A stretch of DNA of 64,000 bases, from positions 2,356,001 to 2,420,000 of the forward strand of contig CP065008.1 in NCBI GenBank assembly GCA_016699735.1, written 5' to 3'. The position numbers and the translations under genes are program-made. This stretch comes from Alphaproteobacteria bacterium. Lineage in GTDB: Bacteria; Pseudomonadota; Alphaproteobacteria; Micavibrionales; Micavibrionaceae. The notes beneath the pieces were generated by a model. It worked only from the letters and a program-made list of their open reading frames with translations. It searched no databases and had not been told where the DNA came from. Shown one piece after another: positions 7,963 through 17,772 of the stretch (the stretch's first letter is position 1; each line of letters starts with the position of its first letter).

Positions 7963-8632
7963 TATACTCCCCGGGCGTATCCACCTTGCTTTGCAGACGG
8001 TTGATTTCATTTTCCGTTTCCTTGGCCACGCGCTTGATCGAAGAATCCATATACGCCTTTAATTTCTCTTTCTTGTCGGACGAACGCTGTAACTCATACG
8101 GCCCCCACCCCTGATACTGTCCGTAATTCGCAATACCGGCCCGCACGGACTCTTCAAACTTTTTCAGGTTCTTCTGTGTGATATCGCGGTTGATGGTGAC
8201 ATGGCGCATTTCATGATCCATCAGGGTCTTGAACTGGCACTTGCTCCGTGTGCTGGATTTGCCGAGGAAAATCGTCTGCTTCAGGATCAGGACCACATCC
8301 ACCTTTTCCGGAATCAGGCAGGCCTGCCCCGTAAAGCTTTTCATTTTCTCCAAAAACTTAAGCTGGAACTGCACATCCATGAAAAACTCGGTGACGCCCA
8401 AGGCCTGAAGGTACGGACTGGCCGCCTGCCCGCCATGATAGCTGCGGAATTTCTGGGTAATCTGGGCATAGGACAAATCGGTGTTCAACTCGGGATCAGG
8501 CATATCAAGCCGGACAGAGACCTGCGCCCTCTCACCCGCCGCCGCGCAATCCAGTTCACCCATCTCCTGATATCTCAGAGCCGCGAAGACCAGGCCGACG
8601 ATAAGAAGAAAATAAGACAGCTTGTTGATCAT
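7934..8632 (-). CDS. Membrane-anchored putative zinc metallopeptidase (HExxH)
   Basis: A 232-aa protein with an N-terminal hydrophobic segment (about residues 5-20, 'LSYFLLIVGLVFAAL') that acts as signal peptide or anchor, so the rest should be periplasmic. 'LMDHEMRHVTINRDI' near residue 140 contains HEMRH, an HExxH zinc site. The surrounding text resembles the DUF922 class of predicted secreted Zn-dependent proteases, an assignment I make from memory. The C-terminal third is charged and helical ('KKEKLKAYMDSSIKR'). It converges with the second tandem paralog and shares the 33-base tail repeat. Substrate unknown. Confidence 0.72.
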   Translation of the reverse strand: MINKLSYFLLIVGLVFAALRYQEMGELDCAAAGERAQVSVRLDMPDPELNTDLSYAQITQKFRSYHGGQAASPYLQALGVTEFFMDVQFQLKFLEKMKSFTGQACLIPEKVDVVLILKQTIFLGKSSTRSKCQFKTLMDHEMRHVTINRDITQKNLKKFEESVRAGIANYGQYQGWGPYELQRSSDKKEKLKAYMDSSIKRVAKETENEINRLQSKVDTPGEYMRIGRACRW

Positions 8633-8990
8633 CGCAAAACCGCAGAACGGACCCTTCCTAACCCAAAGTCTTCAGGGAAACACTCTACCACCCCTTGAAG
8701 CCGCGGAGACTCCAAAAAATAATGGCCAAAATAAACTTCAGCACCCCCTTAAACAACATAAAATACTGATATATATGACGTTTTTTATTCGTATCTCTGT
8801 AAAAATTAACGAAAATTTTAGTCAATCCTTACGCGACTTTAATATTTTTCATATTAAAATTAACCCAGAGGTAGGCTTTAAGGCCCGCAAAACGCGGCAA
8901 AGCCGGAACCGGATAGAAGTTAAAAAGACGATTGATTTAATAAATTAAAGAAACGCACGGAACGCCGACAAGGGATAAAGGGCAAAAGCC
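8633..8990. other. Intergenic, no gene supported
   Basis: About 360 bases between divergent genes. The right part is AT-rich (AATATTTTTCATATTAAAATTAACC around 8840-8865) and could hold promoters for the gene at 8991. Open frames here have no protein-like pattern, and I found no convincing hairpin terminator. Confidence 0.5.
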
Positions 8991-11408
8991 ATGACAGTCA
9001 AAGTCATCGAGGATTTCACGGAACATCTCGCGCAGCCGCAGCGCCTGACCCTGCCCGTTGAAGGTCCGCAGGTTGATCTGCCCTCCAGCCTTTACGTCCG
9101 CGACGCGGACCTCGCCCGCGACGGATCGGATCTCGTCCTCGAAACCGCAGAAGGAACAATCATGGTGGAGGGCTACTTCGCGCAAGCAACGCCCCCCGCC
9201 CTCGTCGCCCCCGATGGCACGATGCTGACCCCCGAACTCGTGCAATCTTTCCTGACCTCCGAAGCCAGATACGCCGACAACGCGCAGGGCATGACGGATG
9301 TCAGCCCGGTCGGCGCCGTGCAGGAAATCAAGGGCGAAGCCACCGTAACCCGCGCCGACGGCAAGGTCGAGGCTCTGGGCGTCGGCAGCCCGATCTATCA
9401 GGGCGACATTATCGAAACCAGCGAAGACGGCGCCGTGAATATCATGTTCATGGATGAAAGCACCTTCGCGGTCTCCAGCGATGCCCGTCTGGCCATCGAC
9501 GAATATGTTTTCGATCCGACCACGCAGGGCGGATCGTCCAATTTCTCCGTCCTTAAGGGCGTGTTTGTCTTTACCTCCGGCCTGATCGGCCGCGAAGACC
9601 CCGACGATGTGCAGATCGACACCCCCGCCGGCTCCATTGGCATCCGCGGCACGATCATCCTCGGCAACGTGGACACGGGCGAAATCACCGTGATCGAAGG
9701 CGCCATCGTCCTCACCGACTATAGCGGCAATTCGGTCACCCTGTCCGACCAGTACGAAACCGCCCTCTTCATGCCTTCCGAGAACCGGATCGAGTTTCTG
9801 GGCAAGCTCAGCGCCGAGGACATCAGCAACCGTTACGAGGATGTATCCTCCGTCTCCTCCGACCTCTTCTCCACCATCCGGGAAGACGCCAACGCTGAAA
9901 CAGGAGACAAGGAATCATCTCTGCAAAACGAATTTTTACTGACGGACGAAATGGTCGCCCCGGACAGCGGCTCAGGCACCCTGGAAACCGATCTGGTCAA
10001 CTACGCCATGTCAGAAACCGTGAGCAGCGAAGACCCCGCAGCCCCCCCGGTCACCACACAAACCCAAGACCTCGTCGATCCGCCCTTCATGATTACGGTC
10101 GAAAAATTTGCTTTCGCCGAGAACGTTGCGGGCGCACCGGTAGCGCGCTTGTCGGCGCTGAACGCCGATTTCGCCGTGATTTTACTCGCCAGCGTCAGCC
10201 GCAACTTCTATGACATCGTCCGCGAAAGCGCGACGACCTTCCTCGTCTCACTCAAGCCCGGCGTGTCCATGGACTACGAAGACCCGGTAAATATCATATA
10301 CTTTGGAACCGACCTGCAGGGCGGTTACGCCGCCAACATCACGACTACGGGCATGACCAACGTGGACGAAGCCACAACCCTGACCGGGGACGCGCCCAAT
10401 AACGTCGGCAGTTCCAACTATTTCGCGGCATCGGATAATAATGACTGGTCCTACGACTTCAGCAAAGCCTTCTATGACCCCGAAGGCCAGATCGCCTCTT
10501 ACAATGTGATCTCGGCGCCCGTAAACCCCGGCTTCGCCAGCTACTCTTTCAATCCCGTAACGGGCTTGATGCAAATCCAGATGAACAACACGCTCGACGG
10601 CTCCGATGAAGTCATCACCGTGCAGGCGCTGGACGCCTCAAGCAATATTCTGGCCACGACGACCATTACCTTTGATACCATAATCCAGGACAACTTCACC
10701 GGAATGATGGTCTCGAACAACGAGACCTTTAGCTCCTCGGGTGCGATCAGCGATACGGTCAACGTCAGTTCGAACTTCAACAATGTTTTCACCGACGATG
10801 GTAACGACAATATCATCGTGGCGGGGAACAACAGCAATATTATGGCGGGCGATGGCGACGATTCGATCAACCTGGTGGCCGGAAACTTCACCTTCCTGCA
10901 TGGCGGCTCGGGTCACGACACGTTTGTTCTGGCGGAAATGGATACGGTCAAGGCTTACGGCGGCGATGACAGCGATTATTTCCGGCTGTCCTCCACGGCT
11001 GTGAACGACCTGGAGACATACACCGCCGGCCTGATTCTGGATGGCGGCAGCGATAATCTCAGCAGTTCTAATGCCGGCGACATCATGATCCTGGATACGG
11101 CAGGCGGCATTGACTTCACAACCATTGATGACGCGATTATCAAAAATATCGAAACCCTGAGATCGGATAACGGCCTTGCAAATACCATAACTCTGGATTA
11201 CACCAGCGTTGTCGCGATGACGGATAACGACAAGATCCTGATCATCGACATGGACGGAAACGACACGCTGAACTTCACCAACGGCTCGGGCAATACCTTC
11301 TATTCCGCGGGCCAGACCAACAACGCGGGCGAGACATACAACGTCTATACCGACGGCATTGTCACCCTGCTGATCGATAGCGAGGCCGGGGCCGTCGCCG
11401 TGGCTTAA
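8991..11408 (+). CDS. Large FecR-domain / cadherin-like / RTX-like surface or secreted protein
   Basis: An acidic 805-aa protein with no N-terminal signal peptide. After ~100 residues comes a FecR-like domain (about 105-260: 'VGAVQEIKGEATVTRADG', 'DESTFAVSSDARLAIDEY', 'DTPAGSIGIRGTIILG'). A linker leads to a dystroglycan/cadherin-like domain near 475-560 ('NDWSYDFSKAFYDPEGQIAS'). A glycine/aspartate-rich RTX-like segment follows near 605-660 ('GDGDDSINL', 'HGGSGHDTF', 'YGGDDSDYF'), then a hydrophobic C-terminus ('VTLLIDSEAGAVAVA'). This architecture fits type I-secreted adhesin-like proteins, which carry an uncleaved C-terminal signal and bind calcium. No type I exporter lies in the window. 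Confidence 0.75.
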   Translation: MTVKVIEDFTEHLAQPQRLTLPVEGPQVDLPSSLYVRDADLARDGSDLVLETAEGTIMVEGYFAQATPPALVAPDGTMLTPELVQSFLTSEARYADNAQGMTDVSPVGAVQEIKGEATVTRADGKVEALGVGSPIYQGDIIETSEDGAVNIMFMDESTFAVSSDARLAIDEYVFDPTTQGGSSNFSVLKGVFVFTSGLIGREDPDDVQIDTPAGSIGIRGTIILGNVDTGEITVIEGAIVLTDYSGNSVTLSDQYETALFMPSENRIEFLGKLSAEDISNRYEDVSSVSSDLFSTIREDANAETGDKESSLQNEFLLTDEMVAPDSGSGTLETDLVNYAMSETVSSEDPAAPPVTTQTQDLVDPPFMITVEKFAFAENVAGAPVARLSALNADFAVILLASVSRNFYDIVRESATTFLVSLKPGVSMDYEDPVNIIYFGTDLQGGYAANITTTGMTNVDEATTLTGDAPNNVGSSNYFAASDNNDWSYDFSKAFYDPEGQIASYNVISAPVNPGFASYSFNPVTGLMQIQMNNTLDGSDEVITVQALDASSNILATTTITFDTIIQDNFTGMMVSNNETFSSSGAISDTVNVSSNFNNVFTDDGNDNIIVAGNNSNIMAGDGDDSINLVAGNFTFLHGGSGHDTFVLAEMDTVKAYGGDDSDYFRLSSTAVNDLETYTAGLILDGGSDNLSSSNAGDIMILDTAGGIDFTTIDDAIIKNIETLRSDNGLANTITLDYTSVVAMTDNDKILIIDMDGNDTLNFTNGSGNTFYSAGQTNNAGETYNVYTDGIVTLLIDSEAGAVAVA

Positions 11409-11415
11409 ACAACGA

Positions 11416-11973
11416 TCAAGCCGAAAACTTATAAAAGTAAAAACTGTAGAAAACCGCCCAGCAGATTGTATTAACAATCAAAGCAGTCTTCACGCTCATC
11501 CGTTTCAGGAGAAAATATCCAACCGCCGCCGCAAGGCTGGTGACCAGCAAAAACCGCACCCCCCGCGCAATGACCGAATAAACTGCAAAAAGAACGGGGG
11601 AAAGCCCTATCTCCCCGCCCACGACCGCATAAATCTTATAGGGAACGCCGCTCAAACTCCCCGCCTGCATGACCACCAGCGGATGGCCTTCACGCATCGA
11701 CTCCCGTGCGCCATCAATAAGCGCCGGACCGATCGCCGGAACGGTATCCAAAAACAGGCGGGCCGAATCAGAAGCGTACGCTCCATAGAGATACATCACC
11801 AACCCTCCGGCCAGAGCCCCCGCAATCACGAACGGGATATTCCTGTATCCTTCCCGGCGATTGACCAGGACGAGATAAGTCAACCAGATGTCGGGCACAA
11901 AAAAGAAAAAGGTCGCTTCGCCAAACCCCCAGAGCAAACTGATCGTACGCATCCGAAGCGGGGAAAGGGTCAT
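11416..11973 (-). CDS. Polytopic membrane protein coupled to glpK
   Basis: A 185-aa protein with about four or five hydrophobic segments (near residues 8-28, 40-60, 125-165 and 165-183). The pattern, with 'MREGHPLVVMQAGSLSGVPYKIYAVVGG' between membrane segments, resembles small SNARE-associated/YqaA-type inner-membrane proteins, but I am not sure of the family. The frame is open upstream into glpK. The preferred ATG at 11973 overlaps the glpK stop as TGATG, a translational coupling arrangement. A role tied to glycerol metabolism is possible only by context. Confidence 0.7.
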   Translation of the reverse strand: MTLSPLRMRTISLLWGFGEATFFFFVPDIWLTYLVLVNRREGYRNIPFVIAGALAGGLVMYLYGAYASDSARLFLDTVPAIGPALIDGARESMREGHPLVVMQAGSLSGVPYKIYAVVGGEIGLSPVLFAVYSVIARGVRFLLVTSLAAAVGYFLLKRMSVKTALIVNTICWAVFYSFYFYKFSA

Positions 11974-13454
11974 CAAGAATAACTCTTCGCAACCGCCCGC
12001 TGCCATCCCGCATAAAGAACGTCCGCTTGATCGGCCGACATTTGCGGCTCGTAAACCGAAGCCGCCGTCCAATGCGCGGCGCTGTCTTCAAGACTCTTGA
12101 AGACTCCTGCCCGTACGCCCGCCAAACAAGCCACCCCCCACGCCGTGCTTTCTTTAACTTTTGGCACCTCGATCCGCCGTTGCAACTGGTCGGCAAGGAA
12201 CTGGCACATAAAACGATTCGCAACAAGCCCCCCATCAGCGCGTACAGCCGAAATCGCGCACCCCCCATCATCCTCCATGGCCAAAATCAGGTCACGCGTC
12301 TGATAGGCTTGCGCCTCCAGCGCCGCCCGTACGATCTGCGCCCGCGAACTGTCCCGCACAAGGCCGCAAATCACGCCCCGCGCCTCCGGTTTCCAGAATG
12401 GCGCCCCCAACCCGGTAAAGGCTGGAACGAAGTACACCCCTCCGGTGGAATCGACCGAGAGTGCCAAAGCTTCAGTTTCGGCAGCGTTTTTAATCAGCCC
12501 AAGATTATCCCGAAGAAACTGAATCGCCGTCCCGGCATTGAAGATCGCCCCCTCCAGCGCATAATGCGTCCGCCCGTCCACGCGGTACCCCACCGTAGTC
12601 AGGAGGCGGTTCGCAGACTCCCGGCAATCCGTCCCCGTATTCATCAGGGCAAAACACCCCGTGCCGTAGGTCGCCTTCACCATCCCCGGCGAAAAACACC
12701 CCTGCCCGATCAGCGCAGCCTGCTGGTCTCCCGCCATCCCGTAAATAGGACATTCTTGGCTAAATTTATCGTCAATTATTTGGCCACAATCAGCCATGTT
12801 GTCCAATATAACTGGCATAATCTCAAGGGGTATATCAAAAAGCTCCAAAAGATCGTTGTCCCATTTATTTTCATGGATATTATACAGCATGGTGCGCGAG
12901 GCATTGGTGGCATCCGTGGCATGGACCCGCCCCTGCGTGAGATGCCAGAGCAAAAAACAATCGACCGTCCCGAACGCCAGATCGCCCGACCGCGCCAGCG
13001 CCTCCGCCCCCTCGACGTGATCGAGAATCCATTTGATCTTGGTCGCGGAAAAATAAGGATCGAGCAGCAGCCCGGTCTTGCGGGTAATGATCTCCTCCAC
13101 CCCCGCCCGCTTCAAATCCGCGCAGAGTCCGGCCGTACGTCTGTCCTGCCAGACAATGGCGTTATAGATCGGCTCCCCCGTCTTGCGGTTCCACAGGATG
13201 GTCGTCTCCCGCTGATTGGTGATCCCCGCCGCCGCGATCCGCCGCACATCCTTCTTTAAATCCTTGGTCACCGAACGCATCGCCCACAGCGTATCCTTAA
13301 GGATATCGAATGGCCTCTGCTCCACCCACCCGTCCTGCGGGTAATGGAGCGTCAACTCCTTTTGCCGCAACGCGACCACCTCGCCCATCGCATTGAAAAC
13401 GATGGCCCGCGAACTGCTGGTCCCCTGATCGATGGATAAGAGATAATCCGTCAT
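11973..13454 (-). CDS. glpK: Glycerol kinase
   Basis: A FGGY-family kinase of 493 aa that phosphorylates glycerol to glycerol-3-phosphate in the cytoplasm. 'SIDQGTSSSRAIVFN' (phosphate-binding loop), 'TNQRETTILWNR', 'YGTGCFALMNTG' and 'GLGAPFWKPEARG' are canonical, and length is normal. The frame extends to 13499, but ATG 13454 gives the family N-terminus 'MTDYLLSIDQGTSSS'. It follows glpD after about 78 bases, and its stop overlaps the start of the downstream membrane protein gene. With glpD it forms the glycerol catabolic pair. No GlpF facilitator or GlpR regulator is visible nearby. Confidence 0.97.
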   Translation of the reverse strand: MTDYLLSIDQGTSSSRAIVFNAMGEVVALRQKELTLHYPQDGWVEQRPFDILKDTLWAMRSVTKDLKKDVRRIAAAGITNQRETTILWNRKTGEPIYNAIVWQDRRTAGLCADLKRAGVEEIITRKTGLLLDPYFSATKIKWILDHVEGAEALARSGDLAFGTVDCFLLWHLTQGRVHATDATNASRTMLYNIHENKWDNDLLELFDIPLEIMPVILDNMADCGQIIDDKFSQECPIYGMAGDQQAALIGQGCFSPGMVKATYGTGCFALMNTGTDCRESANRLLTTVGYRVDGRTHYALEGAIFNAGTAIQFLRDNLGLIKNAAETEALALSVDSTGGVYFVPAFTGLGAPFWKPEARGVICGLVRDSSRAQIVRAALEAQAYQTRDLILAMEDDGGCAISAVRADGGLVANRFMCQFLADQLQRRIEVPKVKESTAWGVACLAGVRAGVFKSLEDSAAHWTAASVYEPQMSADQADVLYAGWQRAVAKSYS

Positions 13455-13532
13455 GACGATGCCGGCCGAAGAAGAATCAAAAAATGAAAAACGAGTCACA
13501 AGACTCTGGAAGGAAAGGACGAACGTCCGAAT

Positions 13533-15044
13533 CTATTTTACTATGGCCGCAAGGGCGCTGGCAACATTCTGCGCGGTCTCATCCGTAACTTGTAAACCGA
13601 GTTTTGTCCGCCGCCAGAGAACGTCATCCTCGGTCAGCGCCCACTCATGCTCGGCCAGATAGCGCAACTCGGCCTCGTAAATATGCTGCCCGCAATACTC
13701 ACCGAGTTCCTTGAGGCTCTGCGCCTCCCCGACGATCATGTCGATCCGCGTCCCGTACGTTTTAACATAACGGGAAACCAGCTCCTCGGGCAGCCACGGA
13801 TACTTTGATTTTTGCAGGCTCAGAAATTCGGTAAAACTCTTGCCCTTGAAATCCCCCCCGATCAGCGGCTGATCCGCCGTCCAAGGGTCGGCCACAGCCT
13901 TGATCAGGTTGAGCGATAAATCCACAACCTTCTCCGCCAGCGACCGGAAAGTCGTGAGCTTGCCCCCGAAAACCGAAATCATCGGCGCATCAAGCTTTTT
14001 GTGATGATAAAGCCTGTATTCTCGGGAAACGGAGCTGACCTCCTTCTTGCCGTCATCCAGCAGGGGCCGTACCCCGCTGAAGGTAAAAAGCGCATCCTCC
14101 GGCAGGATCGGTTTCTTGAACGTTTTGTTGTAAGCCTCGCAAAGATAAGACATTTCATCCTCGGTCGCCATCGCGTCCTTGGGGTCGCCCGTATATTCGG
14201 TCTCGGTCGTCCCGACAAGGGTAAAATCCTTCTCGTAAGGAATAACGAAAACCCCGCGCTTGTCCGGCTGCTGCAACAGATAGACGTGCTTTCCCTCGAT
14301 CTGGCGCGGCAGGATGATATGGCTCCCCTGCACCAGCCGCACTTGGGGAAGATCGGGATCGTTCTCCGAAAGCCCCGTGCCTTCCAGAAAACGCCGCACC
14401 CACGGCCCGGTCGCATTAATCACGCAGGACGCCTTCACACTGGCATCCTGCCCCGTCCGGCGGTCATGCAGTGAGATAATCCACGAACCGCCCTCGGCCT
14501 TCAGCCCCGTGCAGATTGTACGCGTGCGGATATCCGCTCCGTTTTCCGCCGCATCGACGGCATTCATGACCACAAGGCGCGTATCGTCGCCCCACGCGTC
14601 GGAATAAAGGAACCCTTTCTTGAATTCCGGCCGGAGATGAGCGCCGAAAGACTGCAGCGGAAGATTATTCACCTGCCGCGCCGGCTTGAAGCGTGTTTTT
14701 CCGGCCAACCGCCCATAGAGCCAGAACCCGAGCTGGATTTTCCACAGCGGCCGCCCCCGCCCGTCCAGCGGCAGCACAAACTCCATCGGCCGCACCAGAT
14801 GCGGCGCCGTGCGGTGCAAAATCTCGCGCTCCCGCAGGCTTTCCTTGACCAGCTTGAAATTCCGGTATTCAAGATACCGCAACCCGCCATGGATCAGCTT
14901 GGTGCTGGCCGAGGACGTGCCGCTGGCCAGATCGTCCCCCTCGACCAGAACAACGGTCAAACCGCGTCCGGCGGCGTCACGGGCGATCCCCGCGCCGTTA
15001 ATCCCGCCCCCGATAATGCACAAATCATAATGCTGGTCTGTCAT
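13533..15044 (-). CDS. glpD: Aerobic glycerol-3-phosphate dehydrogenase
   Basis: A 503-aa FAD-dependent dehydrogenase that oxidises glycerol-3-phosphate to dihydroxyacetone phosphate at the inner membrane and passes electrons to quinone. The N-terminal dinucleotide-binding loop 'CIIGGGINGAGIARDAAGRG', 'GTSSASTKLIHGGLRYLEY' and 'VIPYEKDFTLVGTTETEYTG' are typical, and length matches E. coli GlpD. It is first of the glpD-glpK-membrane protein unit on the minus strand. The 74 bases upstream to the receiver gene include a small AT-rich inverted repeat (AAAACT...AGTTTT) that may end the upstream transcript. Confidence 0.97.
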   Translation of the reverse strand: MTDQHYDLCIIGGGINGAGIARDAAGRGLTVVLVEGDDLASGTSSASTKLIHGGLRYLEYRNFKLVKESLREREILHRTAPHLVRPMEFVLPLDGRGRPLWKIQLGFWLYGRLAGKTRFKPARQVNNLPLQSFGAHLRPEFKKGFLYSDAWGDDTRLVVMNAVDAAENGADIRTRTICTGLKAEGGSWIISLHDRRTGQDASVKASCVINATGPWVRRFLEGTGLSENDPDLPQVRLVQGSHIILPRQIEGKHVYLLQQPDKRGVFVIPYEKDFTLVGTTETEYTGDPKDAMATEDEMSYLCEAYNKTFKKPILPEDALFTFSGVRPLLDDGKKEVSSVSREYRLYHHKKLDAPMISVFGGKLTTFRSLAEKVVDLSLNLIKAVADPWTADQPLIGGDFKGKSFTEFLSLQKSKYPWLPEELVSRYVKTYGTRIDMIVGEAQSLKELGEYCGQHIYEAELRYLAEHEWALTEDDVLWRRTKLGLQVTDETAQNVASALAAIVK

Positions 15045-15118
15045 GGCCCGATCAGATTACATGATCGTCCCTGCGCTGAAAAGCAAAAGGGAAAAAGAAA
15101 ATTAAAACTTTAAGAGTT

Positions 15119-15526
15119 TTATTTATCGCCCTTTTTTGAAACGATAATTCTCATTTTCGCCTCAAGTAGCGCTGCCGAAAAAGGCTTTTTGATAAATCCT
15201 GTGACCCCGCATTTTTTTGCTTCTGTCACGGAATTCATATCCCCCCGCCCCGTCACCATCAGGAACGGCGTCTCGGGATCGACGCTGCGGACCTGCCGGA
15301 GAAACTCAACCCCCGTCATCCCCGGCATATTCCAGTCGCAGAGGATGAAATCGACCAGATCGAAGGCGGAATCGAAGAAACTTAACCCCTCCCGCCCGTT
15401 TGAAGCTTCGAAAATCTGCGTGACCCCCAGTTCGCTGAGCATATTCCGCATCATCGCCCGCGCCTCACTCTGATCCTCGACGATAAGAACTTTTAAATCT
15501 CCAAGTTTCTGCGCGGCTTTAGCCAT
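15119..15526 (-). CDS. Single-domain response regulator (CheY-like)
   Basis: A 135-aa stand-alone receiver. 'LKVLIVEDQSEARAMMRNML' supplies the acidic pocket, 'DFILCDWNMPGMTGVEFLRQV' the phosphoacceptor Asp, and 'GFIKKPFSAALLEAKM' the conserved Lys. There is no output domain, so it works by protein-protein contact. It starts 29 bases after the hybrid kinase gene ends, in the same direction, and is probably its partner or a phosphorelay intermediate. Confidence 0.9.
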   Translation of the reverse strand: MAKAAQKLGDLKVLIVEDQSEARAMMRNMLSELGVTQIFEASNGREGLSFFDSAFDLVDFILCDWNMPGMTGVEFLRQVRSVDPETPFLMVTGRGDMNSVTEAKKCGVTGFIKKPFSAALLEAKMRIIVSKKGDK

Positions 15527-15555
15527 AAGATATTTCCTTAATAAAATGCATGGAG

Positions 15556-17760
15556 TTAATGAACCTGGTCCGAAGTGGAAACCCAGTGCGGTTTGACCTC
15601 GTCCGAAATATTGGACGCCGCATCGGGGAAATTATTGTTAAGTGTTTCAAAAAGCGTGAGAACCAGACGGTTATAATCGACCGGTTTGGGAATGAAGATT
15701 GCCGTTTCAGGAACCTCTATGGGCGCCATCTCCCCGCTGCCCGGATAGCCGGACATAAAAACAACCTTGATTTCGGGCCTCAGCGAACAGAGCAAAGTCG
15801 CCAGCTTCACCCCGTTCATCTCCGGCATCATCACATCCGAAAGCAGAAGATCGACATCCCCTTCATAATCGTCCTGAACGACCAGCGCCTCATTGCCATT
15901 CGATGCCCGCAGAACCGTGGCCTCCATCTTTTCCAGCATCTCGGAGACGATCCTGAGCAAATCCGGCTCATCCTCCGCGACCAGAATCGTATAACCCTTG
16001 AGCTTGAGCGTTGCCGGATCGCGGACAGTACCGCTCAGAACCTTGGACACCGACGCCTCGCTGAGCGGCAGGAAAACACTGATCGCCGTCCCCTCCCCCA
16101 GCCGGGAATCGACGCCGACCCCCCCGCCCATCTCGCGCACCAGCCCGTAGACGATCGAAAGCCCCAGCCCTGTCCCCTTGCCCTGCGGCTTGGTGGTAAA
16201 GAACGGATCGAATATCTTTTCCAGAACTTTCGGCTCGATCCCGGTTCCGGTATCGGAGACGGTCAGCTTCGCAAAACGCTTCTCCTGCGTTCGCTTTTTA
16301 ACCTTTTCGGGCAATTCCGAGCGCCCGCAGCTCCGCAGATCGACACTCAGCGTCCCGCCCCCCGGCATGGCATCCCGAGCGTTAACCACAAGATTCATCA
16401 GGATTTGCGCGAGTGCGTCTGGCGTCCCGCTCACCCGCAAATCCGGCTCACTCGCCCGCACGGAAAAACGCACCGATGCCGGAACCAGAGGATCGAGGAG
16501 GATTTTCTGATCCTCCAGCAAATTCGACAAATCGAAAACATTTCGGGAAACAACCTTGTGGCGGCTAAAGGTCAGCATTTTATTGGTCAGCGCCGCCCCA
16601 CGCTTGGCCGCACTCTGGATTTTTAGCAGATACTGGGCCACCTCCGACTGCGGATCCAGCCCCTTCGCCGCCATCAGCGAAAACCCGTCGATGATGGAGA
16701 GGACGTTGTTGAAATCATGTGCCACCCCGCCCGCCAGCTTGCCCAGAGCCTCCAGTTTCTGCCCCTGATACGCCTCCGCCTCGCGCAGCATCAGTTTTGT
16801 CGTATCGGTGAACACCCCGACGAACAGGTCGATCCGCCCCAGGGAATCCCTGACGGCCGAAAGCTTCATCGCAAACCAGCGCGTCTCCCGTCCATTCTTG
16901 ACGGAAAACTCGATCTCCGCATCCTTGCCCACGACCACGGCCTGAATCAGAGAGGTGGCGATCTTCTCATTACGCGTGATGTCGGGCAAAACATCCCAGG
17001 ATTTCCCGATCATCTGCTCCGGTTTCAAGCCGAAAAAGTCGCAGAACGCATTATTGACGAAGATGAACGGATTCCCCTCCACCTTCGGGTCGCTGACCAC
17101 CAGCCCGTTGGTGGCGAACTGCATCGCTTTTTGCAGCCTGTAGTTGTTTTTATTAAGGTAAAGCAAGCTCTCCTCGCGCCGCCGATCGCGGCTGATATCC
17201 GTCATAACGAACAGCGTATGGCTCTCCGCCAGCGGCTTGGCCTCGACCACACACAGCGTCCCGTTCTCCAGCGCGACAACTTCGCGGAAATTGATGATTG
17301 AATTCGCGCCTGAACCCTCACCCAGCGTATTCTTGAGACTGACATCGACATCGACCGCATGATCGAAGAGATAGTCGATCAAATGCGGCAGCCGAAACCC
17401 CTTCCCGTCCGCACCTGCGCCCTTCAAGGCCGGAACGAAACCATACGCAACGGCGTTGGCGTACACCATCCGCCCCTCGGCGTTGAACATGATTTTACCC
17501 AGCGTATGGCTGTCCAAAGCCGCTTCCAGCACCTTGCGGTCGCAGCAATCCTGCGACGAAGGGCGTGAGCGTAAAAAAAACCGACTGAACATAGGCAGAG
17601 ACCGCAAAGAAGAAAAAAGAACTACCCAAAATTGAAAACCAGACAACGCGGCCATGCAAGGAAATTGTTTCTTTGACATACACCCGTATATCGGCAAAAG
17701 TGATTTTACCGATTCGCTTTCTGCGTATAAAATAAGCAAGCGTTTTTTCAGATTTTCCAC
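15556..17760 (-). CDS. Hybrid sensor histidine kinase (PAS-HisKA-HATPase-REC)
   Basis: A 734-aa hybrid kinase. Two PAS-like sensor domains (about 75-190 and 200-325) precede a HisKA box 'LEALGKLAGGVAHDFNN' (His348), an ATPase domain ('LVVNARDAMPGGG', 'DTGTGIEPKVLEKIFDPFFT', 'GKGTGLGLSIVYG') and a C-terminal receiver ('LLLSDVMMPEMNGVKLA'). The HisKA box and receiver are CckA-like, but a CckA assignment is unproven. As written, residues ~8-60 look unnatural. Reading the other frame between an A6 run (17743-17748) and a T8 run (17573-17580) gives two membrane-type segments ('VVWFSILGSSFFFFAVSAYV'). So the true protein is probably membrane-anchored and the ends carry compensating indels. It starts 13 bases from a divergent gene. 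Confidence 0.85.
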   Translation of the reverse strand: MENLKKRLLILYAESESVKSLLPIYGCMSKKQFPCMAALSGFQFWVVLFSSLRSLPMFSRFFLRSRPSSQDCCDRKVLEAALDSHTLGKIMFNAEGRMVYANAVAYGFVPALKGAGADGKGFRLPHLIDYLFDHAVDVDVSLKNTLGEGSGANSIINFREVVALENGTLCVVEAKPLAESHTLFVMTDISRDRRREESLLYLNKNNYRLQKAMQFATNGLVVSDPKVEGNPFIFVNNAFCDFFGLKPEQMIGKSWDVLPDITRNEKIATSLIQAVVVGKDAEIEFSVKNGRETRWFAMKLSAVRDSLGRIDLFVGVFTDTTKLMLREAEAYQGQKLEALGKLAGGVAHDFNNVLSIIDGFSLMAAKGLDPQSEVAQYLLKIQSAAKRGAALTNKMLTFSRHKVVSRNVFDLSNLLEDQKILLDPLVPASVRFSVRASEPDLRVSGTPDALAQILMNLVVNARDAMPGGGTLSVDLRSCGRSELPEKVKKRTQEKRFAKLTVSDTGTGIEPKVLEKIFDPFFTTKPQGKGTGLGLSIVYGLVREMGGGVGVDSRLGEGTAISVFLPLSEASVSKVLSGTVRDPATLKLKGYTILVAEDEPDLLRIVSEMLEKMEATVLRASNGNEALVVQDDYEGDVDLLLSDVMMPEMNGVKLATLLCSLRPEIKVVFMSGYPGSGEMAPIEVPETAIFIPKPVDYNRLVLTLFETLNNNFPDAASNISDEVKPHWVSTSDQVH

Positions 17761-17772
17761 AGAATCATTTTC

